In this document: piece after piece, positions 48,730 through 59,520 of the stretch
Position numbering within the stretch: the stretch's first letter is position 1
How the letters are laid out: the number at the start of each line of letters is the position of its first letter
Assembly (NCBI RefSeq): GCF_024347455.1
Contig: NZ_AP025483.1
Span: 2,666,001 to 2,730,000 of the forward strand
Source of the DNA: Vibrio echinoideorum
Lineage (GTDB): Bacteria; Pseudomonadota; Gammaproteobacteria; Enterobacterales; Vibrionaceae
Reading direction: 5' to 3'
Length of the DNA: 64,000 bases
Position numbers and translations under genes: made by a program
Notes under the pieces: generated by a model
Seen by the model: the letters and a program-made list of their open reading frames with translations, nothing else
Told to the model about the DNA's origin: nothing
The model's database searches: none

Positions 48730-48914
48730 GATATCTACTCACTCACTGTATCAACTATTTCTACGAATTACTTCTAATTCCATTATTCATGCAATTAAAC
48801 ACCTCAAAAACAATCAATAACCCTTAAAAACTAGACATCTTTTAGATTTAATTAACAATCGGCCAACTTTGAAAATTTGATAGATATTCCCCCTAGTCTT
48901 AAAGGAACCATAGA

Positions 48915-50804
48915 ATGGTCAAGAAGATATCCCTTTCTTTTCTTACAGTTATGCTCAGTTTGTTTTTACTCGCTTTAGCGTCAGCAAACTACTATCTCAA
49001 TAACTGGAAATGGGAAAACATTCAGGTAAATAACGATGAGGTGGTTAGTGTTGTCTCTCAAACTTTTGAGTCGAACCTAGAAGATGCCAAATCGATGATC
49101 CAGCAATTTGCTTTCTTGTTACCCTACTATGGAACCAACGCTCCCTTTGACGAATCTCGCATGCTTCGAGTATTAAATAGGGTTCATTCTGCGAACCCCG
49201 CCTTTATCGACGTCTACTTCGCAGAAATCAACGGCACACCATTTAGCGCACTATCCAAAGGTTGGGTTGAAGATTTTAATGTCATCGAGAAACAGAGAGA
49301 GTGGTTCCTCGCTATATCGACAAAGGGTTACCAAAGCTACGTCTCTGCGCCATATATAAGCAATACAGGTGAACGAGTCATTTCTGTATCGGCACCGATC
49401 AAAAGAAATGGGGTGCTAGTTGGTGTATTTGGAGTCGATATCACGCTATCCGAGTTAATGCCCGAATTTGGTGTTGAGTTTGCCATTACGACAAAGAATG
49501 GTGAAATAGTGATGGCCGATGCCGCTACCAGGGAAACAGGTTGGATAAACAAAAACATCTATGAATTACGACCGAACTTCAAAACACTAACTGAAGTTCC
49601 ACACCTATACACCGCAGATGACACTAACGAACCTTACACCGTATCAAGACAAATTCTCACTGAAAGCTACGACCTATTTGCATGGACAAACCAAAGCCAC
49701 GAAGACTCGATGAACAAGAGTCTTATGACCGGAATCATAGGGTTATTTGTCTGTATCGGCATTCTATTAATGATCACCGTTTACGTAACGATTCGAAGAC
49801 AACTGCGTAACCTGCCAGTAATGGTATCTACACTTAAAAAAATGTCTATTGGTGAATTTACTCCGCTCAAAGCTAACAACAGCAATAACGAACTAGACCA
49901 AGTACAAGCATCATTACAAAGTCTACAAGAAAGTATCTCTAACATTGTTAACCAGTCTAACGTAAAGATGTCCGACTTAGCGGTACAGCAAACTAGAATT
50001 GAACAACTAATCGATGACACAAACCAAAATGCTAACTCTGGTTTCAACAATGTAGAACAAGTCGCAACCGCTGCCACAGAACTTTCAGCCGCAGCTTCTA
50101 GCGTATCTGATAATGCTGCACATGCAGATAGGATGGCAAAAGCAACAATGCAAGTTGTTGAGAACAGCACACAAGTCATCAACGAAGCCAACAATATAAA
50201 TAGTGATGTGAGTTCTGCTATGGCGGAATCAGCAACAATCGTCAATGAATTAAGAGAACATTCCGAGCATATCAACACGGTAGTGGAAGTTATAAATTCG
50301 ATATCAGAACAAACCAATTTACTAGCTTTAAATGCAGCAATTGAAGCTGCTCGTGCGGGAGAGCATGGCCGAGGTTTTTCTGTCGTTGCTGATGAAGTCA
50401 GATCTTTGGCAAAAAGAACTCAAGTTTCGACTGTTGATATCAAAAACATCATTACTCAGCTTCAATCCCAGTCAAGAAAGGCTGATGAATACATGTCTTC
50501 CAATACAATGTTAGTTCAGCGTTCACAAGAGATGATGCTTGAACTATCACAAGCATTTACTGATATTAGACAACAGGTTATGGAGATATCAGAAATGAAC
50601 ACGATGGTATCTTCAGCATCAGAAGAACAAAGAATTGTCACCCAGGATATTACCGAGCGTATTGATGGAATCAATACCACTGTAAAAAATAGCGTGACTA
50701 GCGCACAACACACACAAGACGCTAATATCGTCATATCACAGAGAACTGCTGACTTAAAAGAAGTCTTGGCTTTTTTCAACATTAGTCAAATCAACAAGCT
50801 ATAG
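48915..50804 (+). CDS. Methyl-accepting chemotaxis protein with Cache-type sensor
   Basis: The 629-residue receptor has membrane helices at about 7-27 and 273-295 enclosing a periplasmic dCache-like sensor domain (with [20 protein letters not shown] and [19 protein letters not shown]). A HAMP-like segment and a long cytoplasmic coiled coil follow, with the highly conserved tip [20 protein letters not shown]. It should signal to CheA/CheW; the ligand is unknown, though dCache sensors often bind amino acids or organic acids. AAAGGAAC upstream sets the start. Confidence 0.92.
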   Translation: MVKKISLSFLTVMLSLFLLALASANYYLNNWKWENIQVNNDEVVSVVSQTFESNLEDAKSMIQQFAFLLPYYGTNAPFDESRMLRVLNRVHSANPAFIDVYFAEINGTPFSALSKGWVEDFNVIEKQREWFLAISTKGYQSYVSAPYISNTGERVISVSAPIKRNGVLVGVFGVDITLSELMPEFGVEFAITTKNGEIVMADAATRETGWINKNIYELRPNFKTLTEVPHLYTADDTNEPYTVSRQILTESYDLFAWTNQSHEDSMNKSLMTGIIGLFVCIGILLMITVYVTIRRQLRNLPVMVSTLKKMSIGEFTPLKANNSNNELDQVQASLQSLQESISNIVNQSNVKMSDLAVQQTRIEQLIDDTNQNANSGFNNVEQVATAATELSAAASSVSDNAAHADRMAKATMQVVENSTQVINEANNINSDVSSAMAESATIVNELREHSEHINTVVEVINSISEQTNLLALNAAIEAARAGEHGRGFSVVADEVRSLAKRTQVSTVDIKNIITQLQSQSRKADEYMSSNTMLVQRSQEMMLELSQAFTDIRQQVMEISEMNTMVSSASEEQRIVTQDITERIDGINTTVKNSVTSAQHTQDANIVISQRTADLKEVLAFFNISQINKL

Positions 50805-50905
50805 ATATCTAGACAATTTAACTGACCACCAGAGTCACATTGCACCTATAACCACCAAAAATTTCTGATGGCGCTCGAGCAAAGGGCGCTCTCAATCTAC
50901 CTTTC

Positions 50906-50938
50906 CAAGTGATATGGTTCTTTGGCTCATATCACTTG
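50906..50938. other. Perfect 11-bp hairpin between the chemoreceptor gene and dinB
   Basis: CAAGTGATATG and CATATCACTTG flank an 11-base loop between two converging genes. Neither strand has a T run after the stem, so it is not a standard terminator. Confidence 0.6.
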
Positions 50939-50948
50939 CCACATAGGC

Positions 50949-52028
50949 CTAAAGCGCTAAATTTAGCTGCTTCACTTCCCCTTTAGGTTGCAGCATCACG
51001 CTCAAACCAAGTAGTCGAATTTCTCTCCCCTGCTGCCTTTTTAATATCTCACTCAAAAGCTCTTTAAAATATTCACGATCGAGAGAGACGTGTATGTGCT
51101 CGATCGTTGTTTGTTGAAAATCAGCGAATTTGAGTTTAATGCCTTGCTTGATGATCGCTTTACTTGGGCTGGCTTTTTCTAAACGAGTTTCAAGCTCAGG
51201 AAGCAGCTTCTCCTCTATCACCTGCCAGCACTCCGCGTAAGTAGAAATATTTTGAGTAAACGTTCGCTCTACCCCTACCGATTTTCGCTCGCGTTCAATG
51301 ATCACTTCTCGATCATCAATGCCATGGCTGCGCTTCCATAACGACGCACCTTGACGGCCAAATCTGAGCAACAAGTCGCGATAGTCAGATGCTTTAATAT
51401 CCTGACAAGTAAAAAAGCCCGCCTGATGCAATTTTTCAATACTCACTTTACCCACGCCGGGAATCTTTTCGAGAGGCAATTCATCAATGACTCCTTGTAC
51501 GTCTTGCGGAGGGATAACAAATTGTCCGTTAGGCTTATTCATATCGGAGGCCACTTTAGCCAAGAATTTAATCGGAGCAACGCCAGCCGAAGCCGTCAAA
51601 TTGAGTTCATTCCAAATATCACGACGAATCGATTCTGCAATAAGTGTGGCCGAGCCGTGACACAACTTAGAATCTGTAACATCAAGAAAAGCTTCATCTA
51701 AAGAGAGAGGTTCAATGACTGATGTGTATCGAGAAAAAATTTCGCGGATCTTTTTAGATATCTCGACATAGACCGACATTCGTCCAGGCACAACCAACAA
51801 GTTGGGGCAGAGCTGGAGCGCTTTCCCCGTCGGCATGGCAGAACGAATACCAAACTTGCGAGCTTCATAATTACACGTACTCAACACACCACGTTGCTTT
51901 TCATGCCCGCCGACCGCAAGCGGACGATTTCGGTAAGACGGGTTGTCTCGCATTTCTACAGCTGCGTAAAAACAGTCCATATCAACATGGATTATTTTCC
52001 TTACTTTCTCTTGGTCCGCATTACACAT
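50949..52028 (-). CDS. dinB: DNA polymerase IV
   Basis: The 359-residue Y-family translesion polymerase bypasses damaged bases. The catalytic acids are Asp16 in VDMDCFYAAVE and Asp109/Glu110 in SLDEAFLDV; the helix-hairpin-helix region has LPLEKIPGVGKVS. Length matches E. coli Pol IV (351). The C-terminus does not show an obvious beta-clamp motif of the usual form. A near-perfect LexA box lies 24-39 bases upstream, so SOS control is expected. Confidence 0.95.
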   Translation of the reverse strand: MCNADQEKVRKIIHVDMDCFYAAVEMRDNPSYRNRPLAVGGHEKQRGVLSTCNYEARKFGIRSAMPTGKALQLCPNLLVVPGRMSVYVEISKKIREIFSRYTSVIEPLSLDEAFLDVTDSKLCHGSATLIAESIRRDIWNELNLTASAGVAPIKFLAKVASDMNKPNGQFVIPPQDVQGVIDELPLEKIPGVGKVSIEKLHQAGFFTCQDIKASDYRDLLLRFGRQGASLWKRSHGIDDREVIIERERKSVGVERTFTQNISTYAECWQVIEEKLLPELETRLEKASPSKAIIKQGIKLKFADFQQTTIEHIHVSLDREYFKELLSEILKRQQGREIRLLGLSVMLQPKGEVKQLNLAL

Positions 52029-52049
52029 CTAGGATTAACTCAACCTTAC

Positions 52050-52069
52050 AACTGTATCTATAAACAGTA
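52050..52069 (-). promoter_or_regulatory. LexA (SOS) operator of dinB
   Basis: On the minus strand CTGTTTATAGATACAG (52067-52052) has the CTGT-N8-ACAG form with an AT-rich centre, and flanking TA at the left matches the extended consensus. TATACT overlaps it as a possible -10 element, so bound LexA would block RNA polymerase. Confidence 0.88.
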
Positions 52070-52192
52070 TAGCCGATTATTATCAAATTTAGAATGATCT
52101 CGAGTCCAGCTCAATAGGTTTCACTTCAATAGCTACCTACTATTCTGATAGTATTGTTAAGGAGTATTTAGTCTATTAAGTAGGGATCGCTT

Positions 52193-53425
52193 TTGAGTGA
52201 AAAAATACTAGTTGTGGAAGATAGTCGTGCATTCAGAAACTATCTTTACCAACAATTTAAGAACGATGGCTATGAAGTTGTACTGACAGAGTCTGTCGAA
52301 GAAGCTAAAGCTATCTTAGAGCAACAGACGGATTTCTTGTGTGCGGTTCTAGATTACTGCTTACCTGACGGTCAAGATGGCGAAATTATTGACTTAGTAC
52401 TCGGCTATCAGCAAAAAATCATTGTTCTAACTGGCATGTTTAACAACACACTTCGAGAGCAGGTTCTTGCAAAAGGTGTGCTTGATTACATCCTAAAAGA
52501 CAGCATGTCATCGGTAAGTTACTTACTTCCTCTAGTTAAACGAATTTCAAATAATCGATATCATAAAGCGCTGGTAGTAGATGACTCAGCTGTGGTTCGT
52601 CGATATGTAGTCCAACTCCTAGAACATCAATATATTCAAACCATCCAAGCTGAAAACGGAGAGCAAGCGCTAGAGCTCCTCCGAAACGATTCCGATATCA
52701 CTTTTGTCGTCACTGATCACGATATGCCGAAAAAAGATGGTATTTCTATGACCCGTGATATTCGAGTCCATCATGACCGCAATCAACTTGCTATTCTTGG
52801 CTTGTCAGGCAGTGATGACCGCACAATGACGGCTCGCTTCCTTAAAGCTGGCGCTAATGATTTCCTTTATAAGCCATTTAACCAAGAAGAGTTTTTCTGC
52901 CGTATTCATCAACTACTCGATATGAAAGAAGCGACCAATGAGCTATTCCGCCATGCAAATGAAGATGCCTTAACAGGCCTATGGAATCGCCGTTACCTGT
53001 TTAATCAGATATGTAAGGGATGCCCACAACGTAATATCGCGATGATGGATATCGATTTCTTCAAGAAAGTAAATGACACCTATGGTCACGATGGCGGTGA
53101 TGCAGTACTTGTCGCGGTAGGAAAGATCATCAAAGACCATTTCAAAGATGATGTGGCTGTTCGCTTTGGTGGTGAAGAATTTTGCATTCAAGCATGTAGG
53201 CCATTTGAAAGCTTTGTTGATGACTTAGAATCAATGAGGGTCGCGATAGAAAACCATGAAGTAATGCATGGCGATAATCGTATTAAAGTTAGCATCAGCA
53301 TCGGAGTCACTGATTTAGACGCAAAGCTCGATGAACAAATAAAAGCGGCAGATGAGTTACTTTATACCGCTAAAGAGCAAGGTAGAAACCAGCTTGTGTT
53401 CGCTCGCAACACCCAGCAAGATTAA
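52193..53425 (+). CDS. REC-REC-GGDEF response regulator, probable diguanylate cyclase
   Basis: The 410-residue cytoplasmic protein has two receiver domains (about 3-118 with Asp54; about 125-243 with Asp130/131 and Asp175) and a GGDEF domain with GGEEF at 326-330 and DALTGLWNRRYL near 258. It should make cyclic-di-GMP when phosphorylated. The inhibitory I-site position (317-320) reads FKDD instead of RxxD, so product inhibition is probably lost. The start is TTG at 52193 after AGGGA. No histidine kinase lies beside it; dinB is divergent. Confidence 0.9.
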   Translation: MSEKILVVEDSRAFRNYLYQQFKNDGYEVVLTESVEEAKAILEQQTDFLCAVLDYCLPDGQDGEIIDLVLGYQQKIIVLTGMFNNTLREQVLAKGVLDYILKDSMSSVSYLLPLVKRISNNRYHKALVVDDSAVVRRYVVQLLEHQYIQTIQAENGEQALELLRNDSDITFVVTDHDMPKKDGISMTRDIRVHHDRNQLAILGLSGSDDRTMTARFLKAGANDFLYKPFNQEEFFCRIHQLLDMKEATNELFRHANEDALTGLWNRRYLFNQICKGCPQRNIAMMDIDFFKKVNDTYGHDGGDAVLVAVGKIIKDHFKDDVAVRFGGEEFCIQACRPFESFVDDLESMRVAIENHEVMHGDNRIKVSISIGVTDLDAKLDEQIKAADELLYTAKEQGRNQLVFARNTQQD

Positions 53426-53492
53426 TAAGTCATAACCAAACAAAGTTCTTAATTCCCAAAAATTTGTAGATTGTAATGGTTACCTAAATTAA

Positions 53493-53525
53493 AAAGAGCT
53501 CAAGACGATAGGCCTTGAGCTCTTT
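53493..53525. terminator. Bidirectional terminator between the GGDEF gene and nqrM
   Basis: A 12-bp stem (AAAGAGCTCAAG with CTTGAGCTCTTT) has an A run on the left and serves both converging genes. Confidence 0.85.
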
Positions 53526-53573
53526 GCACTTTAAGGAACTCGATTTCACTGGTTCCAGAATCAATATCGCAAA

Positions 53574-53828
53574 TTAAGCAATACGGTCTTTACTCCAAGA
53601 CGCTTCTTTTTGTTGGCGCTCAGCAAGTTTTTCTTCACGATATGCTTCGCGTGCTTCACGTTTTTTACGTGCATCACAAGGTTCAGGGCAGTTACACACT
53701 TTATCAATACCAACAGCACCTAAGCCACCACAGCTACCTTTCACAACTTTCTTTTGAACAATATAGCCAATCGACATTGCTGCGATTACTGCAAGAAAAA
53801 CACCAAATGTAATCAGAAATGTATTCAT
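53574..53828 (-). CDS. nqrM: Na+-NQR maturation factor NqrM
   Basis: The 84-residue membrane protein has one N-terminal helix (about 3-23) and a cytoplasmic part with four conserved cysteines (Cys33, Cys45, Cys47, Cys51). NqrM is needed to build the iron centre held between NqrD and NqrE. A charged tail rich in Lys, Arg and Glu follows. It lies 16 bases after apbE, the order known from other vibrios. Confidence 0.93.
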   Translation of the reverse strand: MNTFLITFGVFLAVIAAMSIGYIVQKKVVKGSCGGLGAVGIDKVCNCPEPCDARKKREAREAYREEKLAERQQKEASWSKDRIA

Positions 53829-53844
53829 AATTCTCTCGCTTACC

Positions 53845-54849
53845 TTATTTACCTAAGTATGGCTTAAATGCTTCAGAAGCAATCTCTTTAAAGCCATCTG
53901 CTGTTTTTACCACCATGAATGCAGGGATACCATGTTGGTTTGCGACTTCCATTCCTTTCACTTCACCTAAGACCATTAGGCCTGTAGATAAGCCATCTGC
54001 AGTCATTGAAGACGGATTTAAAACAGTCACAGAAACCACTTTATGGTGAAGAGGCTTTCCTGTTTCCGGGTTAATGATGTGTGAGTAACGCACACCATCA
54101 CGCTCAAAATAGTTACGGTAGTCGCCAGACGTTGCAATCGCCATATCACCCGGCTCGATGATCTCTTGAATGTTACGCTCTTCAACGCTTGGCTTCTCTA
54201 TCGCGATACGCCAACCCACACTTTCACGGTTTAGGCCTTTTAAGCGGATCTCACCACCTACTTCTACCATGTAATTGTGTATACCAATTGAGTCAAGATA
54301 ATCAGCTACAACATCGACTCCCCAACCTTTTGCGATAGTTGAAAGATCAACATACAAGTTTGGTAAATCTTTCGTCAGTTTATTACCCTCAATGCTCAAA
54401 TGATGAATACCAACCTTTGCTTTACGAGCAGCGATCTCTTCATTTGTAGGCACCACTTCAGGGCGTGCTTCAGGACCAAAACCCCACAGGTTAACTAGCG
54501 GGCCAACCGTAACATCCAATGCACCTTCAGTAAGACCGTTCAAACGAATGGCTTCTTTCACTACAAGAGCCGTTTGTTCAGACACTTCAAATGCGTCAGC
54601 GCCACGATGTTGGTTAAAACGGCTTAGTTCAGAGTCCTCACGGTAAGTCGACATCTGATCGTTCACTTCTTCAAGCAAACGATCAATCTCGGTATGAACT
54701 TTATTAGACTCAGGAAATTCATCACCGTTGATGTATTTAATATTGTAACTGGTGCCCATTGTTGGGCCACTTAAATGTACTTGTTCTCTTGACTGTTCAC
54801 AGCCAGCAAGAAAAATCAAAGAAGTTAATGCAACAAGCCAAATTCTCAC
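53845..54849 (-). CDS. apbE: FAD:protein FMN transferase ApbE
   Basis: The 334-residue lipoprotein (lipobox LAGC, Cys17) attaches FMN through a phosphoester to the Thr residues of NqrB and NqrC. The flavin-site segments SGPTMGTSYNIKY, VDLSTIAKGWGVD, GGEIRLKG and HIINPETGKP are all present. It lies downstream of nqrF but beyond a terminator at 54976-54999, so apbE-nqrM may have its own promoter in the 54850-54975 gap. Confidence 0.94.
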   Translation of the reverse strand: MRIWLVALTSLIFLAGCEQSREQVHLSGPTMGTSYNIKYINGDEFPESNKVHTEIDRLLEEVNDQMSTYREDSELSRFNQHRGADAFEVSEQTALVVKEAIRLNGLTEGALDVTVGPLVNLWGFGPEARPEVVPTNEEIAARKAKVGIHHLSIEGNKLTKDLPNLYVDLSTIAKGWGVDVVADYLDSIGIHNYMVEVGGEIRLKGLNRESVGWRIAIEKPSVEERNIQEIIEPGDMAIATSGDYRNYFERDGVRYSHIINPETGKPLHHKVVSVTVLNPSSMTADGLSTGLMVLGEVKGMEVANQHGIPAFMVVKTADGFKEIASEAFKPYLGK

Positions 54850-54975
54850 TTGCTTACTCCTATCTAATGTTGAGGATTTATATAAGGAAAAATAAGAGAA
54901 AAATTAGGTATTTAATACCTTACTCTTTCTTATATAAGCCGTTGTATTGTCAAAAAACAGTCTTATAAAAACAAA

Positions 54976-54999
54976 TGGCTGACTCGTAGGAGTCAGCCA
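54976..54999 (-). terminator. Intrinsic terminator of the nqrA-F operon
   Basis: TGGCTGACTC-GTAG-GAGTCAGCCA is followed on the minus strand by TTTGTTTTT, 23 bases after the nqrF stop. Confidence 0.88.
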
Positions 55000-55021
55000 T
55001 AATATCAATCACTTAAATGGA

Positions 55022-56248
55022 TTAACCACCGAAGTCATCTAGTAGGATGTTTTCATCTTCTACACCAAGATCTTTCAGCATACCGATAACAGCAGCGTTC
55101 ATCATTGGTGGACCACACATGTAGTATTCACAGTCTTCAGGAGCTTCGTGATCCTTCAGGTAGTTTTCGTACAATACGTTATGGATGAAACCAGTGTAAC
55201 CGTCCCAGTTGTCCTCAGGTTGAGGATCAGACAGTGCACAGTGCCACACGAAGTTCTCGTTTGCAGCCGCTAGGCCGTCGAAATCTTCAATGTAGAACAT
55301 CTCACGCTTAGAACGCGCACCGTACCAGTAAGACATCTTACGAGTAGAGTTAAGACGCTTAAGTTGGTCGAAGATATGTGAACGCATTGGCGCCATACCT
55401 GCACCACCACCGATGAATACCATTTCATTGTCTGTGTCTTTAGCAAAGAATTCACCAAATGGACCAGAAATAGTACATTTGTCGCCTTCTTTAAGAGACC
55501 AGATGTATGAAGACATCACACCAGGAGCTACATCAGGGTTGTTTGGCGGCGGAGTTGCGATACGCACGTTAAGCTTGATGATGCCTTTCTCTTCTGGGTA
55601 TGAAGCCATAGAGTAAGCACGAATCGAATGCTCTTTAACGATAGACTCGTAACGGAACAAGTTGAACTTATCCCAGTCACCACGATATTCATCAGGAATA
55701 TCGTAATCTGCGTATTTCACGTGATGTGGTTCAGCTTCAATTTGAATGTAACCACCCGCGCGGAACGGAACTTCTTCACCTTCAGGGATTGCTAGAGCCA
55801 ATTCTTTGATGAAAGTAGCTTCGTTATCGTTAGAGATAACAGAACATTCCCACTTTTTAACGCCAAAGATATCTTCGTCTAGTTCAATCTCCATGTCAGT
55901 TTTCATAGCAACTTGACATGCAAGACGTTCGCCCTCGCGAGCTTCGCCTTTTGTGATGTGATCAAGTTCAGTTGGTAAGATGTCGCCACCACCAGACTTA
56001 ACTTTCACGCGACATTGACCACAAGAGCCACCGCCACCACAAGCAGAAGATACAAAGATACCAGCGCCAGCAAGGGCACCAAGTAGCTTGCTACCAGGTT
56101 GAGTAACGATCGCCTTTTCAGGGTCGCCGTTTACTGAAATAGTGATGTCACCTGATGGTACTAGCTTAGACTTAGCGAAAAGAATCACTAGTACTAGAGC
56201 TAATACAATAATGGTAAACATCGCTACGCCAAGAATAATGCTTTGCAT
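55022..56248 (-). CDS. nqrF: Na+-NQR subunit F (NADH dehydrogenase)
   Basis: The 408-residue subunit accepts electrons from NADH. A membrane helix at about 5-25 is followed by a 2Fe-2S ferredoxin domain with Cys70, Cys76, Cys79 ([12 protein letters not shown]) and Cys111, then an FAD domain ([11 protein letters not shown]) and an NADH domain ([11 protein letters not shown]) ending in the conserved LLDDFGG. Length matches V. cholerae NqrF (408). It is the last gene of the nqr operon. Confidence 0.97.
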   Translation of the reverse strand: MQSIILGVAMFTIIVLALVLVILFAKSKLVPSGDITISVNGDPEKAIVTQPGSKLLGALAGAGIFVSSACGGGGSCGQCRVKVKSGGGDILPTELDHITKGEAREGERLACQVAMKTDMEIELDEDIFGVKKWECSVISNDNEATFIKELALAIPEGEEVPFRAGGYIQIEAEPHHVKYADYDIPDEYRGDWDKFNLFRYESIVKEHSIRAYSMASYPEEKGIIKLNVRIATPPPNNPDVAPGVMSSYIWSLKEGDKCTISGPFGEFFAKDTDNEMVFIGGGAGMAPMRSHIFDQLKRLNSTRKMSYWYGARSKREMFYIEDFDGLAAANENFVWHCALSDPQPEDNWDGYTGFIHNVLYENYLKDHEAPEDCEYYMCGPPMMNAAVIGMLKDLGVEDENILLDDFGG

Positions 56249-56277
56249 TTGTTATTCCTTATTACTGGGTGCTTACC

Positions 56278-56874
56278 CTACAGTTGAACACCAGAGAAAG
56301 ACATAAAGCCTAACGCCATCAGACCAACAGTAATGAACGTGATACCAAGGCCACGTAGACCTGGGGGTACGTCAGAGTACTTCATCTTCTCACGGATACC
56401 CGCAAGAGCAACGATAGCTAACATCCAACCCACACCAGAACCAAAGCCGTAAACAACGGATTCAGCAAAGTTGTAGTCACGAGTTACCATGAAAGATACA
56501 CCACCAAAGATTGCACAGTTAACTGTGATCAGAGGAAGGAAGATACCTAGTGCGTTGTACAAAGGTGGGAAGAAACGGTCTAGAACCATCTCTAGGATTT
56601 GTACAAGTGCTGCGATAACACCAATGAATGCGATGAAGTTAAGGAAACTTAAATCGACACCTGCAACAAGTGCATTTTCTTTTAGAATGTGTGTGTAAAC
56701 AAGGTTGTTTACAGGAACAGCGATTGTAAGTACTACAACTACCGCAACACCAAGACCAAAAGAAGTTTTAACTTTCTTAGATACCGCTAGGAATGTACAC
56801 ATACCTAGGAAGAAAGAAAGCGCCATGTTTTCGATGAAAATCGATTTAACTAGCAGACTAATATAATGTTCCAT
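56278..56874 (-). CDS. nqrE: Na+-NQR subunit E
   Basis: The 198-residue membrane subunit has six helices and pairs with NqrD in an inverted-topology arrangement that holds an Fe centre through conserved Cys; [20 protein letters not shown] contains one and [10 protein letters not shown] the other. It is a homologue of RnfA. It lies 7 bases after nqrD and 29 before nqrF. Confidence 0.96.
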   Translation of the reverse strand: MEHYISLLVKSIFIENMALSFFLGMCTFLAVSKKVKTSFGLGVAVVVVLTIAVPVNNLVYTHILKENALVAGVDLSFLNFIAFIGVIAALVQILEMVLDRFFPPLYNALGIFLPLITVNCAIFGGVSFMVTRDYNFAESVVYGFGSGVGWMLAIVALAGIREKMKYSDVPPGLRGLGITFITVGLMALGFMSFSGVQL

Positions 56875-56881
56875 GACTACC

Positions 56882-57514
56882 TTACCCCTTCGCTTCTATT
56901 TGCTCTGGTTTGAACACACGAATTGCCCAAATCAAGAAACCAATTAAGAAGAATGCTGAAGGTGCTAGAAGCATCAAGCCGTTTGGCTGATACCAACCAC
57001 CGTTGCTCACTAGAGGTAGAACTTCCATACCAAATAGTTTGCCTGAGCCTAGAAGCTCACGGAAGAAACCAACAGTGATAAGAACGAAACCGTAACCAAG
57101 ACCGTTACCAAGACCATCGATGAAAGATGGGATTGGCGCAGACTTCATTGCGAACGCTTCAGCACGACCCATTACAATACAGTTAGTAATGATTAGGCCA
57201 ACGAATACAGATAACTGCTTAGAGATATCGTATAGGTATGCTTTAAGCACTTGGTCTACCACGATTACTAATGATGCGATAATTGCCATCTGAACGATGA
57301 TACGCACACTATTAGGAATGTGGTTACGGATCAAAGAAACAAAGAAGTTCGACAGAGCAGTAACAAACATTACCGCGATAGTCATAACAAATGCTGTTTC
57401 TAGTTTAGTGGTTACCGCAAGAGCAGAACACACACCAAGAACCTGTAGCGCGATAGGGTTGTTATCCAACACTGGCGCTAAGATGCTCTTTTTAATTTCT
57501 TTTGCACTAGACAT
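56882..57514 (-). CDS. nqrD: Na+-NQR subunit D
   Basis: The 210-residue membrane subunit (RnfE homologue) has six helices. The Cys residues [12 protein letters not shown] and [14 protein letters not shown] are the expected ligands of the Fe centre shared with NqrE. Length matches V. cholerae NqrD (210). Its start overlaps the nqrC stop by one base, showing tight coupling. Confidence 0.96.
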   Translation of the reverse strand: MSSAKEIKKSILAPVLDNNPIALQVLGVCSALAVTTKLETAFVMTIAVMFVTALSNFFVSLIRNHIPNSVRIIVQMAIIASLVIVVDQVLKAYLYDISKQLSVFVGLIITNCIVMGRAEAFAMKSAPIPSFIDGLGNGLGYGFVLITVGFFRELLGSGKLFGMEVLPLVSNGGWYQPNGLMLLAPSAFFLIGFLIWAIRVFKPEQIEAKG

Positions 57515-58281
57515 TAGTTCAGACCTCCGTCACGAACTTTTGCTAGGAACGGACCAAAGCCCATATCACCTAACCAGAAGTCAAATGTATGTTGAACGCC
57601 AACGCTGGTCAGTGTTGCACCAGAAAGGCCATCAACACCGTGCTCAGAACCTTGAGGAGCGCCACCTTTAACAACCTGAATCGCTGGTTTGTGGTTTTCG
57701 TCGAATAATTTCTTACCAACGAATTGAGCACGCCAAGACGGGTTCTCAACTTCACCACCAAGTCCAGGAGTTTCACCTTGCTCGTAGTAAGTGATACCAG
57801 AAACCGTGTTGCCATCAGTTTCTACCGCAACGAATGCGTACATCATTGACCATAGGCCGTTACCGTGAACAGGGATGATAACTTTAGAAGTATCAGCGCC
57901 ATCTTTCACTAGGTATACAGTACCCGTATTAGCACGACGAATGATCTTAGCGATGTCATCTTCAGCTGAAAGCTTAATTGACTGAGCAGGATCTTTTGCC
58001 GCTTTACGTTGGTCGAATGCAGCAGCATCGCCGTCAACGAAATCGCCAGTAGCGAAATCAACTAGACGAGGTTCGATGTTCTCTGCGTACAACGCTGGAA
58101 CATCACCAGTAAGTTCAATGCCTGCAACTTCAAGGATCTTAGTTTGCTGATCCAGAACTGCGTTAGCTTGTTGCTTCGGTTTAAGAACAACTGCAGCTGT
58201 TGAAACGATGATTGAGCACACTAAGCTCAATGCGATAACAACAAACAGCGTCTTTTTAATGCTATCGTTATTACTTGCCAT
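57514..58281 (-). CDS. nqrC: Na+-NQR subunit C (covalent FMN)
   Basis: The 255-residue subunit has one N-terminal membrane helix (about 11-33) and a periplasmic FMN domain. The flavinylation motif SGATLTS places the FMN-bearing residue at Thr225, the same number as in V. cholerae NqrC. ApbE, encoded downstream, is the expected transferase. The gene overlaps the end of nqrB by 11 bases. Confidence 0.96.
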   Translation of the reverse strand: MASNNDSIKKTLFVVIALSLVCSIIVSTAAVVLKPKQQANAVLDQQTKILEVAGIELTGDVPALYAENIEPRLVDFATGDFVDGDAAAFDQRKAAKDPAQSIKLSAEDDIAKIIRRANTGTVYLVKDGADTSKVIIPVHGNGLWSMMYAFVAVETDGNTVSGITYYEQGETPGLGGEVENPSWRAQFVGKKLFDENHKPAIQVVKGGAPQGSEHGVDGLSGATLTSVGVQHTFDFWLGDMGFGPFLAKVRDGGLN

Positions 58282-59515
58282 AGCGCGCTAGTCTCCGCTT
58301 AATGTTCTTCTCGATTACAACGTGGTCAAACAGAGGAGCAAATAAGTTTGCGAATAGAATCGCAAGCATCATGCCTTCTGGATATGCAGGGTTAACTACA
58401 CGAATCATTACACACATTGCGCCGATTAGGATGCCGTACCACCATTTACCTTTATTGGTAAATGAAGCTGATACTGGGTCGGTCGCCATGAAGAACATAC
58501 CAAATGCGAAGCCACCTAGTACTAGGTGCCAATGCCAAGGCATGCTGAACATTGCATTAGTGTCAGAACCAATCACGTTAAATAGTGTTGATACCGCAAT
58601 CATACCGATCATTACACCCGCAATGATGCGCCATGAAGCAATGCCCATGTAAACAATCATTGCAGCACCGATCATAAGTGCCAGCGTTGAAACTTCACCG
58701 ATAGAACCTGGAATGTTACCAATGAATGCATCCATCCAAGTGATTGCTTCACCCGATGTTACGTTCATTAGAGCACTGCCGCCGCCTTGAGCCCATTGGC
58801 TAAGAGCAGTTGCGCCAGAGAAACCGTCAGCTGCAGTCCAAACTACGTCGCCCGAGATCTGTGCAGGGTATGCAAAGAATAGGAACGCACGGCCAGCAAG
58901 CGCAGGGTTCAGGAAGTTACGACCTGTACCACCAAAGATCTCTTTAGCTACAACAACACCGAAGGTAATACCTAGTGCTGCTTGCCATAGAGGAAGTGTT
59001 GGCGGAACGATAAGCGCGAATAAGATAGAAGTAACAAAGAAACCTTCGTTGACTTCGTGCTTACGCACCATACAGAACAGAACTTCCCAGAAGCCACCGA
59101 CGATAAACACCGTCGCGTAGATAGGCAGGAAGTATGTCGCACCGAGTAGCATCTTACTGCCAACACCTGCATCGGACCCTAAGGAGGCTCCAAGCATTTC
59201 GGTTAGCCAGTAGTGCCAGTTACCATCGATAACAGAAACTAATTCAGCGCCTGCGTACATATGGTTAAGTGCTGCGATAGCTTGACCACCTGCGTTGTAC
59301 ATACCCCAGAACATTGCTGGGAATACCGCAAGCCAAACCATGATCATGATACGTTTTAAATCAACGCTATCACGGACATGCGAGCTTTTCTTTGTAACTG
59401 TACCTGGTGTGTAGAAAAGTGTTGCTGCTGCTTCGTAAAGCGCAAACCACGTTTCGTGTTTACCACCTGGTTCAAAATGATGCTCGATGTCTTCAATAAA
59501 CTTTTTAAGGCCCAT
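58271..59515 (-). CDS. nqrB: Na+-NQR subunit B (covalent FMN, Na+ channel)
   Basis: The subunit of 414 residues has about ten membrane helices and forms the sodium path and the quinone site with NqrA. The motif SGATALS puts the FMN-bearing residue at Thr236, as in V. cholerae. I take the start at 59515 ([17 protein letters not shown]), the family N-terminus; an in-frame upstream Met at 59551 would overlap nqrA and add 12 unrelated residues. It begins 5 bases after nqrA ends. Confidence 0.96.
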   Translation of the reverse strand: MGLKKFIEDIEHHFEPGGKHETWFALYEAAATLFYTPGTVTKKSSHVRDSVDLKRIMIMVWLAVFPAMFWGMYNAGGQAIAALNHMYAGAELVSVIDGNWHYWLTEMLGASLGSDAGVGSKMLLGATYFLPIYATVFIVGGFWEVLFCMVRKHEVNEGFFVTSILFALIVPPTLPLWQAALGITFGVVVAKEIFGGTGRNFLNPALAGRAFLFFAYPAQISGDVVWTAADGFSGATALSQWAQGGGSALMNVTSGEAITWMDAFIGNIPGSIGEVSTLALMIGAAMIVYMGIASWRIIAGVMIGMIAVSTLFNVIGSDTNAMFSMPWHWHLVLGGFAFGMFFMATDPVSASFTNKGKWWYGILIGAMCVMIRVVNPAYPEGMMLAILFANLFAPLFDHVVIEKNIKRRLARYGK

Positions 59516-59520
59516 GAAAA

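Noticed and set aside
49781..50317. Minus-strand 178-residue frame inside the chemoreceptor gene
   Set aside because: It mirrors the repetitive coiled-coil coding region, is rich in Ser and Cys, and lacks any domain; it is a shadow frame.
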